From NCBI RefSeq assembly GCF_014192375.1, contig NZ_JACHXV010000006.1, positions 124,001-188,000 on the forward strand: DNA of 64,000 bases. Direction: 5' to 3'. This document shows, one piece after another, positions 7,773 to 16,640 of this stretch. Position 1 is the stretch's first letter. Each line of letters starts with the position of its first letter. The notes under the pieces are model-generated. The model made no database searches. It saw only the letters and a program-made list of their open reading frames with translations, and was not told the DNA's origin. This stretch comes from Endobacter medicaginis. GTDB lineage: Bacteria > Pseudomonadota > Alphaproteobacteria > Acetobacterales > Acetobacteraceae. Position numbers and translations under genes: made by a program.

Positions 7773-9182
7773 ATGCGTCCGGAGGCTGCCGCACCCTCGC
7801 CACATGGCTCGTCTCGCGTGATAATTCCGGATCGGCAACCAGAAGCGTCGGACCCGGCCGGTCGGTGGCTCGCCTGGCTGTCAGTGCCCTCGATGCAGGG
7901 TCGGCCGCGCCTGGCCGACGAGCTCGTCGCCGCCTTCACCACCTTCGGCGCGATGGGCTACGTGATCATCGTCAATCCGCAGATCCTGTCGGCGACGGGC
8001 GCGGATCGCCACATGCTGATCGTGATCACCGCGATGGCGGCGATGATCGGCTCGCTGCTGATGGGCCTGATCGGCCGGCTGCCGATCGCGCTCGCACCGG
8101 GGATGGGCTCCAACGTGGTGTTCGCACAGGCCGCGTTGGCCGGCGACGGCGTCAGCTACGGCACCGCGCTGGCGATGGTGCTGATCGGCGGCGTGTTGTT
8201 CACGGTGTTTTCGGCAAGCCGGTTGCGCGAGCGGCTGGTGGCGGGGTTTCCCGACTGCATCCGCATCGGACTGCAGGGTGGCCTCGGGCTGTTCATCGCC
8301 GCGATCGGGCTGCGCAACGGCGGGTTGCTGACCTCGGCGGGGCATTTCGGCGACCTGAGGCAGCCGGCAGTGCTGCTGAGTTTCGCAGCCCTGATCGTCA
8401 CCCCGCTGCTGATGGTGCGCCGCATCCCAGGCGCGCTGCTGATCTCGATCGCGGCGATCACCGCGATCGGCGTGTTCGTCCCCGGGCCAGGCGGCCACAT
8501 GGTCACCCGGCTGCCGTCCGCCCCGGTGCAGGTGCCGCCCTGGCCCGGCGCCTATGTCCTCGCCTTCGACTGGCATGAATTCCTCACCCATCTCGGGCTG
8601 GCGCTGCCGCTGGTGGGCTATTTCTTCCTCGGCGATTTCTTCTCGGCCACCGCGACGCTGATCGGTGTCACCCGGCGCGCCGGGCTGATGGATGCGCAGG
8701 GCCATCTGCCGAACGGGCGCCGCGCCTATCTCGCCGACGGGCTCGCCTCCATCGCCGGTGCCTGCATCGGCAGCCCGACCGTGGTGGCCTATGTGGAATC
8801 GGCGACCGGGGTGGAGAGCGGCGGCCGCACCGGCTGGGTGGCGGTGTTCGCCGGGCTGCTGTTCGGCGCCTCGGCGTTCTTCTGGCCGCTGATCGCCGCG
8901 ATCCCACCGCAGGCGACCGCGCCGGCGCTGGTGATGGTCGGCGTGCTGATGATGGACGGGCTGCGGCAGCTCGAATTCGGCCGGCTGCGCGACATGGTCG
9001 GCACGGTGCTGATCCTGCTGCTGACGGTGGCGACCGGCAATCTGGTCGCCGGCCTGGCCGCCGGCTGCCTCGCCTGGACCCTGCTCGCGCTGGCCGAACA
9101 GCTGCGGGTTCCAGCCATCATGTGGCTGACCGACGCGATGCTCGTGCTCTATCTGGTGCTCAGCACCATGACCTCTCACTGA
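7773..9182 (+). CDS. NCS2/AzgA-type purine permease (first copy)
   Basis: This is a proton-coupled nucleobase transporter of the inner membrane, probably for adenine, guanine or hypoxanthine as in the AzgA branch. The 469-residue product has about twelve to fourteen hydrophobic segments. AzgA-like landmarks are AFTTFGAMGYVIIVNPQI, ALAPGMGSN, GLQGGLGLFIAAIGL, FSATATLIGVTRRAGL and SPTVVAYVESATGVESGGRTG. The open frame runs further upstream. I chose the ATG at 7773 because it gives an AzgA-like N-terminal lead of some 50 residues; ATG 7893 is an alternative. It lies 11 bases before adenine deaminase, supporting adenine as substrate. Confidence 0.9.
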   Translation: MRPEAAAPSPHGSSRVIIPDRQPEASDPAGRWLAWLSVPSMQGRPRLADELVAAFTTFGAMGYVIIVNPQILSATGADRHMLIVITAMAAMIGSLLMGLIGRLPIALAPGMGSNVVFAQAALAGDGVSYGTALAMVLIGGVLFTVFSASRLRERLVAGFPDCIRIGLQGGLGLFIAAIGLRNGGLLTSAGHFGDLRQPAVLLSFAALIVTPLLMVRRIPGALLISIAAITAIGVFVPGPGGHMVTRLPSAPVQVPPWPGAYVLAFDWHEFLTHLGLALPLVGYFFLGDFFSATATLIGVTRRAGLMDAQGHLPNGRRAYLADGLASIAGACIGSPTVVAYVESATGVESGGRTGWVAVFAGLLFGASAFFWPLIAAIPPQATAPALVMVGVLMMDGLRQLEFGRLRDMVGTVLILLLTVATGNLVAGLAAGCLAWTLLALAEQLRVPAIMWLTDAMLVLYLVLSTMTSH

Positions 9183-9193
9183 ACGAGGCAACC

Positions 9194-10963
9194 ATGACCC
9201 ATCCCGACGCCGAACTCGACGATCCCGCGCTGCGCGATCGCGCAGTCAGGGCGGCACGGGGCGATGCGGAATTCGACGTGCTGCTGTGCGGCGGGCAGGT
9301 CGCCGACATGGTCACCGGCGAGCTGCGGGTCGCCGATCTCGGCCTGGTCGGGCCGATGATCGCCTCTGTGCATCCGCGCGGCAGCCGCAGCGATGCCGCG
9401 CGGATCATCGAGCTCGACGGCGCCGTCGTCGCCCCGGGGCTGATCGACACCCATCTGCATATCGAGAGCTCGATGATCACGCCGCGGGGCTATGCGGAAG
9501 TGGTGGTGCCGCAGGGGACCACCACGATCTGCTGGGATCCGCACGAGGTGGGCAATGTCGGCGGTCTCGATGCCGTCCGCTGGGCGGTGGCCGCCTCGCG
9601 CGGGCTGCCGTTGCGAATTCTGGTCGAGGCGCCGTCCTGCGTGCCCTCCGCGCCCGGGCTTGAGCGCGCCGGCGCGGTATTCGACGCGGCCGCGATGACG
9701 GAGATGCTGTCCTGGCCGGAAGTGATCGGGGTGGCCGAGGTGATGGACATGCGCGGCGTGATCGAGCGCTCGGCGCATATGAGCGGCATCGTGCAGGCCG
9801 GGCTCGACAGCGGCAAGATCGTGTTCGGCCATGCGCGTGGGCTCGAGGGCGCCAACCTCCAGGCCTTCGCCGCCGCCGGCATCGCCTCCGATCACGAACT
9901 CACCGGCCATGCGGATGTGCTCGCCAAGCTGCGCGCCGGCTTCACGCTGGAAATCCGTGCCTCGCACGAGGCCATGGCGCTCGAAGCCGTGGCTGCCTTC
10001 GCCGAACTCGGCCGGGTGCCGCAGACCGTCACCCTGTGCACCGACGACATCTTCCCCGACGACCTCGTCGCGCGCGGCGGGCTGCTGCCTCTGGTGAAAC
10101 TGCTGGTCGGCGCCGGCATGAACCCGATCGACGTGCTTCGCTGCGGCACGCTCAACGCAGCCATGTGGCTCGGTCGGCGCGATCTCGGCCTGGTCGCGCC
10201 CGGGCGCCGCGCCGATCTGGTGGTGTTCGGCGACCTCGCCGATTTCGACGTCCGCCGGGTCTTCACTTCAGGAGTCGAGAGCGCGGTGGACGGACGCCTG
10301 ACCGTGCCCCTCCGCCTCGACCCGCCCGGTGCGCCGGTCTCGACGATGAACCTCGCTCCGGTCGGCACCGAGGCGTTCCGCATCGCGGCGAGCGGCGATC
10401 GCGCCACGCTGCACACCGTCCACACCCCGCGCTTCACACGTTGGGCGACGCGCGAGACGGAGGTGCGCGACGGCATCGTCCTGCTGCCCGAGGACTGCAT
10501 CCTGATGGCGGTGTTCAACCGCTATGGCGCCTCCGACCGGCCCGGTCTCGGCGTGCTGGAAGGCTGGGGCGCGTGGACGGGCGCCTTCGCCACCACCACG
10601 CTGCATGACAGTCACAACCTCGCGGTCTTCGGCCGCGATCCGGTACTGATGGCGCAGGCTGCGAACGCGCTGATCGCCAGCGGCGGCGGCATGGCGGCGG
10701 TCGATGCCGACGGGGCCGCCGAGGTGCTGGAGATGGAGGTCTGCGGCGTGCTGTCCGAAGCCCCGCCGCATGTGATTGCCGAACGCTTCGCCCGCCTGCG
10801 CGCCGCCTCGGACGCAATTGCCACCGGCCTGCCGATCCCGCTGGTCAAGCTCGCGATCGGCGCCTCGCTGGCCTGCAACCCCGGCCCCCACGTCACCGAT
10901 CTCGGCATCACCGACGGCATGACGGGCCGGATCGAGACCAGCCCGCTGGTGACCTCACACTGA
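9194..10963 (+). CDS. ade: Adenine deaminase
   Basis: This converts adenine to hypoxanthine and ammonia in purine salvage. The 589-residue protein is a metal-dependent amidohydrolase of the bacterial Ade class. It has the HxH metal motif at residues 87-89 (IDTHLHIESSM), TTTICWDPHEVGNV, the GHARGLEGANL loop and SDHELTG, then a C-terminal domain with LPEDCILMAVFNRYG. The start ATG at 9194 follows GAACGAGGCAACC and is preferred to a longer in-frame start inside the permease. The gene is 11 bases after the NCS2 permease, so import and deamination are probably co-expressed. Its last nine bases overlap the converging SDR gene. Confidence 0.95.
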   Translation: MTHPDAELDDPALRDRAVRAARGDAEFDVLLCGGQVADMVTGELRVADLGLVGPMIASVHPRGSRSDAARIIELDGAVVAPGLIDTHLHIESSMITPRGYAEVVVPQGTTTICWDPHEVGNVGGLDAVRWAVAASRGLPLRILVEAPSCVPSAPGLERAGAVFDAAAMTEMLSWPEVIGVAEVMDMRGVIERSAHMSGIVQAGLDSGKIVFGHARGLEGANLQAFAAAGIASDHELTGHADVLAKLRAGFTLEIRASHEAMALEAVAAFAELGRVPQTVTLCTDDIFPDDLVARGGLLPLVKLLVGAGMNPIDVLRCGTLNAAMWLGRRDLGLVAPGRRADLVVFGDLADFDVRRVFTSGVESAVDGRLTVPLRLDPPGAPVSTMNLAPVGTEAFRIAASGDRATLHTVHTPRFTRWATRETEVRDGIVLLPEDCILMAVFNRYGASDRPGLGVLEGWGAWTGAFATTTLHDSHNLAVFGRDPVLMAQAANALIASGGGMAAVDADGAAEVLEMEVCGVLSEAPPHVIAERFARLRAASDAIATGLPIPLVKLAIGASLACNPGPHVTDLGITDGMTGRIETSPLVTSH

Positions 10964-11725
10964 AAGATAGCCGCCGTCGACGTTGATGATGCTGCCGGTG
11001 GCGTAACTCGACGCCGGCGACGCGAGATACAGGATCACACCCGCCATCTCCGAGGGCGCTGCGACCCGGCGCATCGGCACATGGGCGAGAACCTGTTTGA
11101 GGATCTGCGGCTGGCCGGTGAGGGCGGAGGCGAACTTGGTGTCGGTCAACCCCGGCAGCACCGCGTTGCAGCGCACGCCGGCCGCCGCGCACTCGACGGC
11201 GAACACCTTGGTCATCGAGATCACCGCCGCCTTGGTGATCGAATAGATGCCCTGCCCCGCACCGGGGATCACACCGTTGACGGACGCGACATTGACGATC
11301 GCACCACCGCCGCTGCTGCCGATCAGTTTCGCCCCGTGGCTGGACATGAAGAAATAGCCGCGGATGTTCACGTCCACCGTCTTGTCGTACGCCTCCATCG
11401 AGGTCTCGGTCACGGGCCCGAAATACGGGTTGGCGGCGGCATTGTTGACAAGGATGTCGAGCCGGCCATGCGTCTCGCCGAGCCGCGCGAACAGCGACGC
11501 GATCTGGTCGAGATCGCCGACATGACAGGCGATCGCCTCCGCCGAGCCGCCGGCGACCGTGATTTCGTCCACCACGCGCTGGCAGCCGTCGAGCCTGCGA
11601 CTGGAGACCACCACATGCGCGCCGGCCTCGGCGAGCAGCTTCGCCGCCTCCTCGCCGATACCACGGCTGGCCCCGGTGACGACCGCCACCTTGTCGGTCA
11701 GGTCGAACAATCCAGCCAGCGACAT
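10955..11725 (-). CDS. SDR family oxidoreductase (LvaD-like position)
   Basis: This 256-residue classical short-chain dehydrogenase has the nucleotide motif TGASRGIG at residues 17-24, NNAAANP, NVASVNG and the catalytic YSITK. It ends with an INVDGGYLSV motif typical of reductases acting on acyl chains or keto groups. It is the last gene of a three-gene operon with an acyl-CoA dehydrogenase and an APH-type kinase; its ATG overlaps the kinase stop by one base. In levulinate catabolism of Pseudomonas putida, LvaD is an SDR that reduces levulinyl-CoA to 4-hydroxyvaleryl-CoA, and the same trio occurs here. That role is inferred from context. Confidence 0.88.
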   Translation of the reverse strand: MSLAGLFDLTDKVAVVTGASRGIGEEAAKLLAEAGAHVVVSSRRLDGCQRVVDEITVAGGSAEAIACHVGDLDQIASLFARLGETHGRLDILVNNAAANPYFGPVTETSMEAYDKTVDVNIRGYFFMSSHGAKLIGSSGGGAIVNVASVNGVIPGAGQGIYSITKAAVISMTKVFAVECAAAGVRCNAVLPGLTDTKFASALTGQPQILKQVLAHVPMRRVAAPSEMAGVILYLASPASSYATGSIINVDGGYLSV

Positions 11726-12813
11726 CAGCCCTGTTTCCCCGTTTCGTGTTGGTTCTCGGCGATCAATCGCCGGCAGCGCGTCCCCAGATAACGCACCGCC
11801 TCGCCAAATCCCGCAAATTGGGGATTAGTGGTCTGGCCGAGCACGAAACGCCGCCAGATCTGCTGCGCGATGCCCATCAGCCGGAACAGGCCGAACACCT
11901 CGTAGAAGGTGAACCCGCTCACATCGATGCCGGTGCGCGCGCCGTAGCGCTGCACGATCTGCGCGCGCGTCAGCATTCCCGGCACCTGGCTCGGCTGCCG
12001 GCGCAGGGCGCGGAACGCCGCATCGTCACCCGCCTCGACCCAATAGGCCAGCGAGCCACCCAGATCCATCAGCGGATCGCCAAGCGTCGCCATCTCCCAG
12101 TCCAGAACACCGATGATACGCAGCGGATCGTTCGCATCCAGCACCACGTTGTCGAGCCGGTAGTCGTTGTGGATCACGCAGATGCGCGTCTCGCGCGCCG
12201 GCTGGTTCGCGGCCAGCCAGTCGGTGACGTCCTCGATCGCATCGGTGCCTTCGGTGAGCGCATCGCGCCAGCGCTTCGTCCAGCCGGCAACCTGGCGGCC
12301 GACATAGCCCTCGCCTCGACCCAGGGCCGCGATCTCGGGTCGGGCGGTGTCGACCGAATGCAGGGCCACCAGCCCCTCGACGAAATTCTCGCAAAGCCTG
12401 GTGACGCCATCGGCATCGAGCGCGAACCCCGCAGGCAGGTCGCGCCGCAGGATGATGCCGGCGATGCGCTCCATGACGAAGAACGGCGCGCCCAGGATCG
12501 ACGCATCGTCGCTGCGCGCCAGAACCTGAGGCACCAGCGGATAGACCGGCCGCAGCGCCGTCATCACCGCCGCCTCGCGCAGCATGTCATGCGCGCCTGC
12601 CGCCTTTACTCCCGCCGGCGGCCGGCGCAGCACCATCTCGCGATCGCCGTAGCGCACCAGATAGGTAAGATTGGAGGCGCCACCTGCGAACTGCCGGATC
12701 TCGGGCACACCCTCCAGCCCGTCGACATGCGCCTTGAGGAAGTCGTCCAGCGCCGCGATGTCGATCCGGTCCTCGTCGCGGACCGCGCGGGCGGTGTCGA
12801 TCAGCGTGTTCAT
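11725..12813 (-). CDS. APH-family kinase, ACAD10/11- or LvaA-like
   Basis: The 362-residue protein has the aminoglycoside-phosphotransferase kinase fold. FAGGASNLTYLVRYG is the glycine loop, the MVLRRPP lysine strand follows, HNDYRLDNVVLD is the catalytic loop and GVLDWEMATLGDPLMDLG carries the metal-binding Asp. In ACAD10/ACAD11 and in bacterial LvaA this kinase domain phosphorylates the 4-hydroxyl of 4-hydroxyacyl-CoA, not antibiotics. It sits between an acyl-CoA dehydrogenase gene (4-base ATGA overlap) and an SDR gene (1-base overlap), which strongly favours the acyl-CoA role. No LvaB-like small partner gene is visible. Antibiotic resistance is very unlikely. Confidence 0.88.
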   Translation of the reverse strand: MNTLIDTARAVRDEDRIDIAALDDFLKAHVDGLEGVPEIRQFAGGASNLTYLVRYGDREMVLRRPPAGVKAAGAHDMLREAAVMTALRPVYPLVPQVLARSDDASILGAPFFVMERIAGIILRRDLPAGFALDADGVTRLCENFVEGLVALHSVDTARPEIAALGRGEGYVGRQVAGWTKRWRDALTEGTDAIEDVTDWLAANQPARETRICVIHNDYRLDNVVLDANDPLRIIGVLDWEMATLGDPLMDLGGSLAYWVEAGDDAAFRALRRQPSQVPGMLTRAQIVQRYGARTGIDVSGFTFYEVFGLFRLMGIAQQIWRRFVLGQTTNPQFAGFGEAVRYLGTRCRRLIAENQHETGKQG

Positions 12814-14033
12814 GCCGCCTCCCTCTTCTGGCGCGCCAGCTCCAGCTTCGCCACCTGCCGCCGATGCACCTCGTCGGGCCCGTCGGCAAGCCGCAGCACC
12901 CGCGCATAGGCATAGAGCGCGGCCAGCGGGAAATCTTCCGACACCCCCGCGCCGCCATGGATCTGGATCGCCGCATCGGCGGCGCGCTGGGCCACCATCG
13001 GCACCACCACCTTGATCTGCGAGATCAGGCTCATCGCCGCCTTGATCCCCTGTGTGTCGATCGTCCAGGCGGCGTGCAAGGTCAGCAGCCGCGCCTGGTC
13101 GATGGCGATGCGCAGCTCGGCGATGATGTCGCCATTAGACCCGAGCGCGGCAAGCGGCTTGCCGAACGCCGTGCGCGACGTCGCCCGTCGGCACAGCAGG
13201 CTGAGCGCGCGTTCCGCCGCCCCCAGCGCACGCATGCAGTGATGGATGCGCCCTGGCCCGAGCCGCCCCTGCGCGATCTCGAAGCCGCGCCCGGGGCCGA
13301 GGATGATGTGGTCGAGCGGCAGCCGCACGTTGTCGAAGCTCACCTCGCCATGTCCGGCGGGCTCGTCGTAATTGCCGAACACCGGCAGCATCCGCTCGAT
13401 CCGCACTCCCGGAGCCTCGACCGGGCAAAGCACCATCGAATGACGTCGGTAAGGATCGGCCTGCGGGTCGGTCAGCCCCATGAAGATCAGGATCTTCAGG
13501 TTCGGATGCCCCAGCCCGGTGGTCCACCACTTGCGGCCATTGAGCACCACCTCGTCGCCCTCGACCGTGGCGGTCGCTGCCATGTTGGTCGCATCCGACG
13601 AGGCGACGTCCGGCTCCGTCATGCAGAACCCCGAGCGGATCGTGCCGGCGAGCAGCGGCTCGAGCCAGCGCTGCTGCTGCGCGGGCGAGCCATACTGCGC
13701 CAGCACCTCCATGTTGCCCGTATCGGGCGCGTTGCAGTTGAAGACCTCGGGCGCGATGAACGAATGGCCCATGATCTCGGCGAGCGGCGCATACTCGGCG
13801 TTGGTCAGTCCTGCCCCATGCGTCGCATCCGGCAGGAACAGGTTCCACAACCCTGCCGCGCGCGCCCGCGCCTTGAGGTCCTCCATCACCTGTGGCTGCC
13901 GCCAGCCCCGCCAGTCCGCCCCGCCGGCGAGCTGGGCGTGATACGCGGGCTCGGCGGGGATCACCTCCTCGCGCAGGAAGCGGCGGAGCTGTTCGGACAG
14001 CGCGAGGCTGCGTTCGGAGGGCGAGAAATCCAT
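12810..14033 (-). CDS. Acyl-CoA dehydrogenase, ACAD11/LvaC-like
   Basis: This 407-residue flavoprotein has the acyl-CoA dehydrogenase layout: a helical N-domain, FCMTEPDVASSDATN binding flavin, the NGRKWWTTG motif, RTAFGKPLAALGSN, and IQIHGGAGVSEDFPLA near the C-terminus. Human ACAD10/11 fuse this domain to an APH kinase. In P. putida LvaC the related enzyme removes phosphate from 4-phosphoacyl-CoA and rehydrates the product to a 3-hydroxyacyl-CoA. It is the first gene of the trio and faces a divergent LysR gene across an 85-base gap. Ordinary acyl-CoA dehydrogenation cannot be excluded, but the kinase neighbour argues for 4-hydroxyacid use. Confidence 0.9.
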   Translation of the reverse strand: MDFSPSERSLALSEQLRRFLREEVIPAEPAYHAQLAGGADWRGWRQPQVMEDLKARARAAGLWNLFLPDATHGAGLTNAEYAPLAEIMGHSFIAPEVFNCNAPDTGNMEVLAQYGSPAQQQRWLEPLLAGTIRSGFCMTEPDVASSDATNMAATATVEGDEVVLNGRKWWTTGLGHPNLKILIFMGLTDPQADPYRRHSMVLCPVEAPGVRIERMLPVFGNYDEPAGHGEVSFDNVRLPLDHIILGPGRGFEIAQGRLGPGRIHHCMRALGAAERALSLLCRRATSRTAFGKPLAALGSNGDIIAELRIAIDQARLLTLHAAWTIDTQGIKAAMSLISQIKVVVPMVAQRAADAAIQIHGGAGVSEDFPLAALYAYARVLRLADGPDEVHRRQVAKLELARQKREAA

Positions 14034-14087
14034 GGCACAACAGGCGTAGGACGCTCGCGCCGATCAGTGAAATGAATATTCGGCATT

Positions 14088-14104
14088 ACCCGCCATAAAC
14101 GGGT
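14088..14104. promoter_or_regulatory. Inverted repeat between LysR gene and LvaC-like operon
   Basis: ACCCG-N7-CGGGT, with a further ATT/AAT symmetry outside, lies 15 bases before the LysR start and 55 bases before the divergent acyl-CoA dehydrogenase start. Its position suits an autoregulatory LysR operator shared by both genes. A second, looser dyad (AATG-N9-CATT) sits just to its left. Confidence 0.4.
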
Positions 14105-14118
14105 CTAATGTGCGAGCG

Positions 14119-15048
14119 ATGCAGCCCGACCTCAACCTCTACCGCGTGCTCGACGCGATCCACGAGACCGGCGGCGTGACCGCGGCCGCCCGCGCGCTGA
14201 ACCTCACCCAGCCGGCGATCAGCCACGCGCTGGCCCGTCTGCGCGTCGCCTTCGACGATCCGCTGTTCGTCCGCCAGGGCAACCACCTCATCCCCACCGC
14301 CCGCACCGAGGCGGTGATCGGCGAGGTGCGTCGCCACCTGCGCGGCCTGCAGGGCATCATCCACCTGCATGCCGCGTTCGACCCGGCGCGCTGGGAAGGC
14401 GAGGTGGTGGTCGGCATCCGCGACATGCTGGAATCGATCGCCCTGCCCGCCCTCGCGGCGACGCTGGCGACCGCCGCCCCGAAGCTGCGCCTGATCAGCC
14501 GCCGGGTGGCGACCGGCGAGGTCGCACGCCAGCTCGGCTCCGGCCAGCTCGATCTCGCCATCGAGCGCCGCCTGCCGCCGCACCCGCAGATGCGCGAACT
14601 CGCCCTGGTCGATGACGATCTGGTGGTGGCGATGCGACGCGACCACCCCGCCGCCGCCAACCTGTCCCGCAGCCACTATCTCGCCGCCACCCATGTCAGC
14701 GTCGCCCCGCTCGGCGAGACCGGCACCATCGACCTGCTGTTGCGCAATGACGGGCGCGAGCGACGCATCGGCATCGTCTGCCAGCACTATTTCGCCGCCT
14801 GCCAGATCGCCGCCGCCGGCGAGATGCTGCTGACCCTGCCGCGGTCCTATGCGCGCCGCATGGCCGACCTGCTGCCGATCGCGGTGTGCGAACTGCCGCT
14901 GCGCATCCGCCCCTACCCGCTGCTGGCCTACTGGCACGACTCCCGCGATGACGACCCTGCCCTCGCCTGGCTGCGCGAGCGGATCGCGGATGCGGTGATC
15001 GCCGCCACCGGCGACACACTCACCCCCGTGCGCCGAACCGCGCCCTGA
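14119..15048 (+). CDS. LysR family transcriptional regulator
   Basis: This 309-residue LysR-type regulator has its winged helix-turn-helix at about residues 5-62 (LNLYRVLDAIHETGGVTAAARALNLTQPAISHALARLR, then DPLFVRQG). A periplasmic-binding-like effector domain from residue ~90 carries the DLAIERRLPPH and YLLAYWH-type segments of the NodD/SyrM/nahR branch. It is divergent from the acyl-CoA dehydrogenase-kinase-SDR operon, so it is the likely controller of that operon. The effector would then be a 4-hydroxy or 4-oxo acid derivative; this is inference. ATG 14119 is chosen over GTG 14110. Its 3' end overlaps a converging small lipoprotein gene by 29 bases. Confidence 0.9.
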   Translation: MQPDLNLYRVLDAIHETGGVTAAARALNLTQPAISHALARLRVAFDDPLFVRQGNHLIPTARTEAVIGEVRRHLRGLQGIIHLHAAFDPARWEGEVVVGIRDMLESIALPALAATLATAAPKLRLISRRVATGEVARQLGSGQLDLAIERRLPPHPQMRELALVDDDLVVAMRRDHPAAANLSRSHYLAATHVSVAPLGETGTIDLLLRNDGRERRIGIVCQHYFAACQIAAAGEMLLTLPRSYARRMADLLPIAVCELPLRIRPYPLLAYWHDSRDDDPALAWLRERIADAVIAATGDTLTPVRRTAP

Positions 15049-15202
15049 AGGCCGCCGCACGCGCATCGCGACATTGCGGGGTCAGCGCGATCGAGCGATC
15101 GGCGCGGCATTTTGCCAGCGTCGCGCGGTAGTCCTCCCCGCCGCCACACCCCGACAGGCCGAACGCGGACAGGCACAGCAAAAATACGACGCACAGCTTC
15201 AT
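15020..15202 (-). CDS. Small lipoprotein, EexN/TrbK-like pattern
   Basis: This 60-residue product has a clear lipoprotein signal: MKLCVVFLLCLSAFGLSGC, with a hydrophobic core and a lipobox LSGC, cysteine 19 being the lipidation site. The mature part is about 41 residues with two Cys spaced some 14 apart (LAKCRADRS...PQCRDARAAAF). That pattern is seen in entry-exclusion lipoproteins of the EexN/TrbK type and in many short alphaproteobacterial lipoproteins. No conjugation genes are present, so an entry-exclusion function is doubtful. The longer open frame upstream has no conserved look. The 3' end overlaps the converging LysR gene. Confidence 0.65.
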   Translation of the reverse strand: MKLCVVFLLCLSAFGLSGCGGGEDYRATLAKCRADRSIALTPQCRDARAAAFRARFGARG

Positions 15203-15337
15203 CCCCGCATCGGTAGCGCGAAATCGGGATCGCCGCGAGTGTGAACCCTGAGTTGACGGTGATGAGAGAATTATCCGCTTTTTCTCCGCACTGTTTCGGC
15301 CTTCGATAGGACCCGTCAACACGAGGGAGGCTCACCG

Positions 15338-16618
15338 ATGGTCAGGCGCGAGATCCTCGCGGGCATCACCAGCTTTGCCACCATGTCGTTCATCCTGGTG
15401 GTCAATCCTGCGGTGATGAGTGTGGCCGGCATGGATCGCGCCGATCTGGTGATGGCCACCGCGCTGGCGGCGACGATCGGCACGCTGCTGGTCGGGCTCG
15501 CCTCCAACCGCCCGCTCGTCGCCGCCCCCGCGATGGGCTCGAACGTGGTCTTCGCCTCGGTGATGGTCGGGCAGCTCGGCATCCCCTGGCAGGCGGGGCT
15601 GGCGATGGTGATCCTCACCGGCGCGCTGTTTCTGGCACTCAGCCTGTCCGACCTGCGCCGCAAGGTGATGCAGGCGGTGCCCGACAGCCTGCGCATCGGC
15701 ATCCAGTCCGGCATCGGCCTGCTGATCATCTTCGTCGCCCTGCGCGGCAGCGGCGTCATCCGCGCCGCGCCGGGCACGCTGGTGACCCTCGGCAGCCTCA
15801 CCGATCCCGCCGTGCTGCTGACGCTGTGCGGCATCGGGCTGACCACCGCACTGATCATCCGCGGCATCCGCGGCGCGCTGATGATCTCGATCGCCGTGCT
15901 GACCGCCTTCGCGCTGGTCCTGCACCACCCCGACGGGCGCGCCATCGCGGCCTTGCCCGCCCGATTGGTGGCGTGGCCGCATTTTCCGTCAAGCATCGCC
16001 CTTCATGCCGATTTCGCCTGGGTGTTTACCCATTTCGCCCTCTGCGCGCCGGTGATGATCTATTTCTTCTGCTCGGAATTCTTCTCCACCCTCGGCACGC
16101 TGATCACCGTCACCGAGGGCACCGGGCTCGCCGCCGACCACGCCACCGTCCGCCGCATCTTCACCGCCGACGCCACCGCGACCATCATCGGTCCCGTGCT
16201 CGGCACGTCCGTGGTCACCATCTTCGTCGAGTCCCTCGCCGGCATCGAGGCCGGCGGACGCACCGGTCTGACCGCGGTCACCGCCGCCGCCCTGTTCGCC
16301 CTGTCGCTGTTCTTCTGGCCGCTGCTGATCGCCGTTCCCGCCCAGGCCACCGCACCGGCGATGATCGCGGTCGGGCTGCTGATGCTCGGGGCGCTGCGCC
16401 GACTCCGCTTCGACGACCCCGACCAGGCACTGCCGGCGCTGCTGACCGCGATCGGCGCCGGCTTCACCGCCAATCTGATCAACGGCATGGCGCTCGGCAC
16501 CTTCGCGCATCTGCTGATCGAGACCCTGCGCGGCCGCATCCGTCACACCTCGCCGATCCTGTGGGGCGCGGCCGCCGTGTTCATCTCCTACTACGTCGTG
16601 ATCTCCCGACTTCACTGA
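15338..16618 (+). CDS. NCS2-type nucleobase permease (second copy)
   Basis: This 426-residue membrane transporter is of the AzgA-like NCS2 branch. Landmarks are GITSFATMSFILVVNPAV, VAAPAMGSNVVFA, GIQSGIGLLIIFVALRGSG, EFFSTLGTLITVTEGTGL and GTSVVTIFVESLAGIEAGGRTG. It is clearly paralogous to the permease at 7.8 kb but lacks the long N-terminal lead. GAGGGAGGCTCACC before the ATG is a good ribosome site. It is followed after 22 bases by an FAD-linked oxidase and then a CodA-like deaminase, so the substrate may be a pyrimidine or related heterocycle and not adenine. The substrate is inferred from neighbours only. Confidence 0.9.
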   Translation: MVRREILAGITSFATMSFILVVNPAVMSVAGMDRADLVMATALAATIGTLLVGLASNRPLVAAPAMGSNVVFASVMVGQLGIPWQAGLAMVILTGALFLALSLSDLRRKVMQAVPDSLRIGIQSGIGLLIIFVALRGSGVIRAAPGTLVTLGSLTDPAVLLTLCGIGLTTALIIRGIRGALMISIAVLTAFALVLHHPDGRAIAALPARLVAWPHFPSSIALHADFAWVFTHFALCAPVMIYFFCSEFFSTLGTLITVTEGTGLAADHATVRRIFTADATATIIGPVLGTSVVTIFVESLAGIEAGGRTGLTAVTAAALFALSLFFWPLLIAVPAQATAPAMIAVGLLMLGALRRLRFDDPDQALPALLTAIGAGFTANLINGMALGTFAHLLIETLRGRIRHTSPILWGAAAVFISYYVVISRLH

Positions 16619-16640
16619 TCTTCGCAAAGGAAAACCCACC

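Noticed and set aside
11725-12813. Aminoglycoside resistance kinase
   Set aside because: The operon partners and ACAD10/11-like wording show an acyl-CoA-linked kinase instead.
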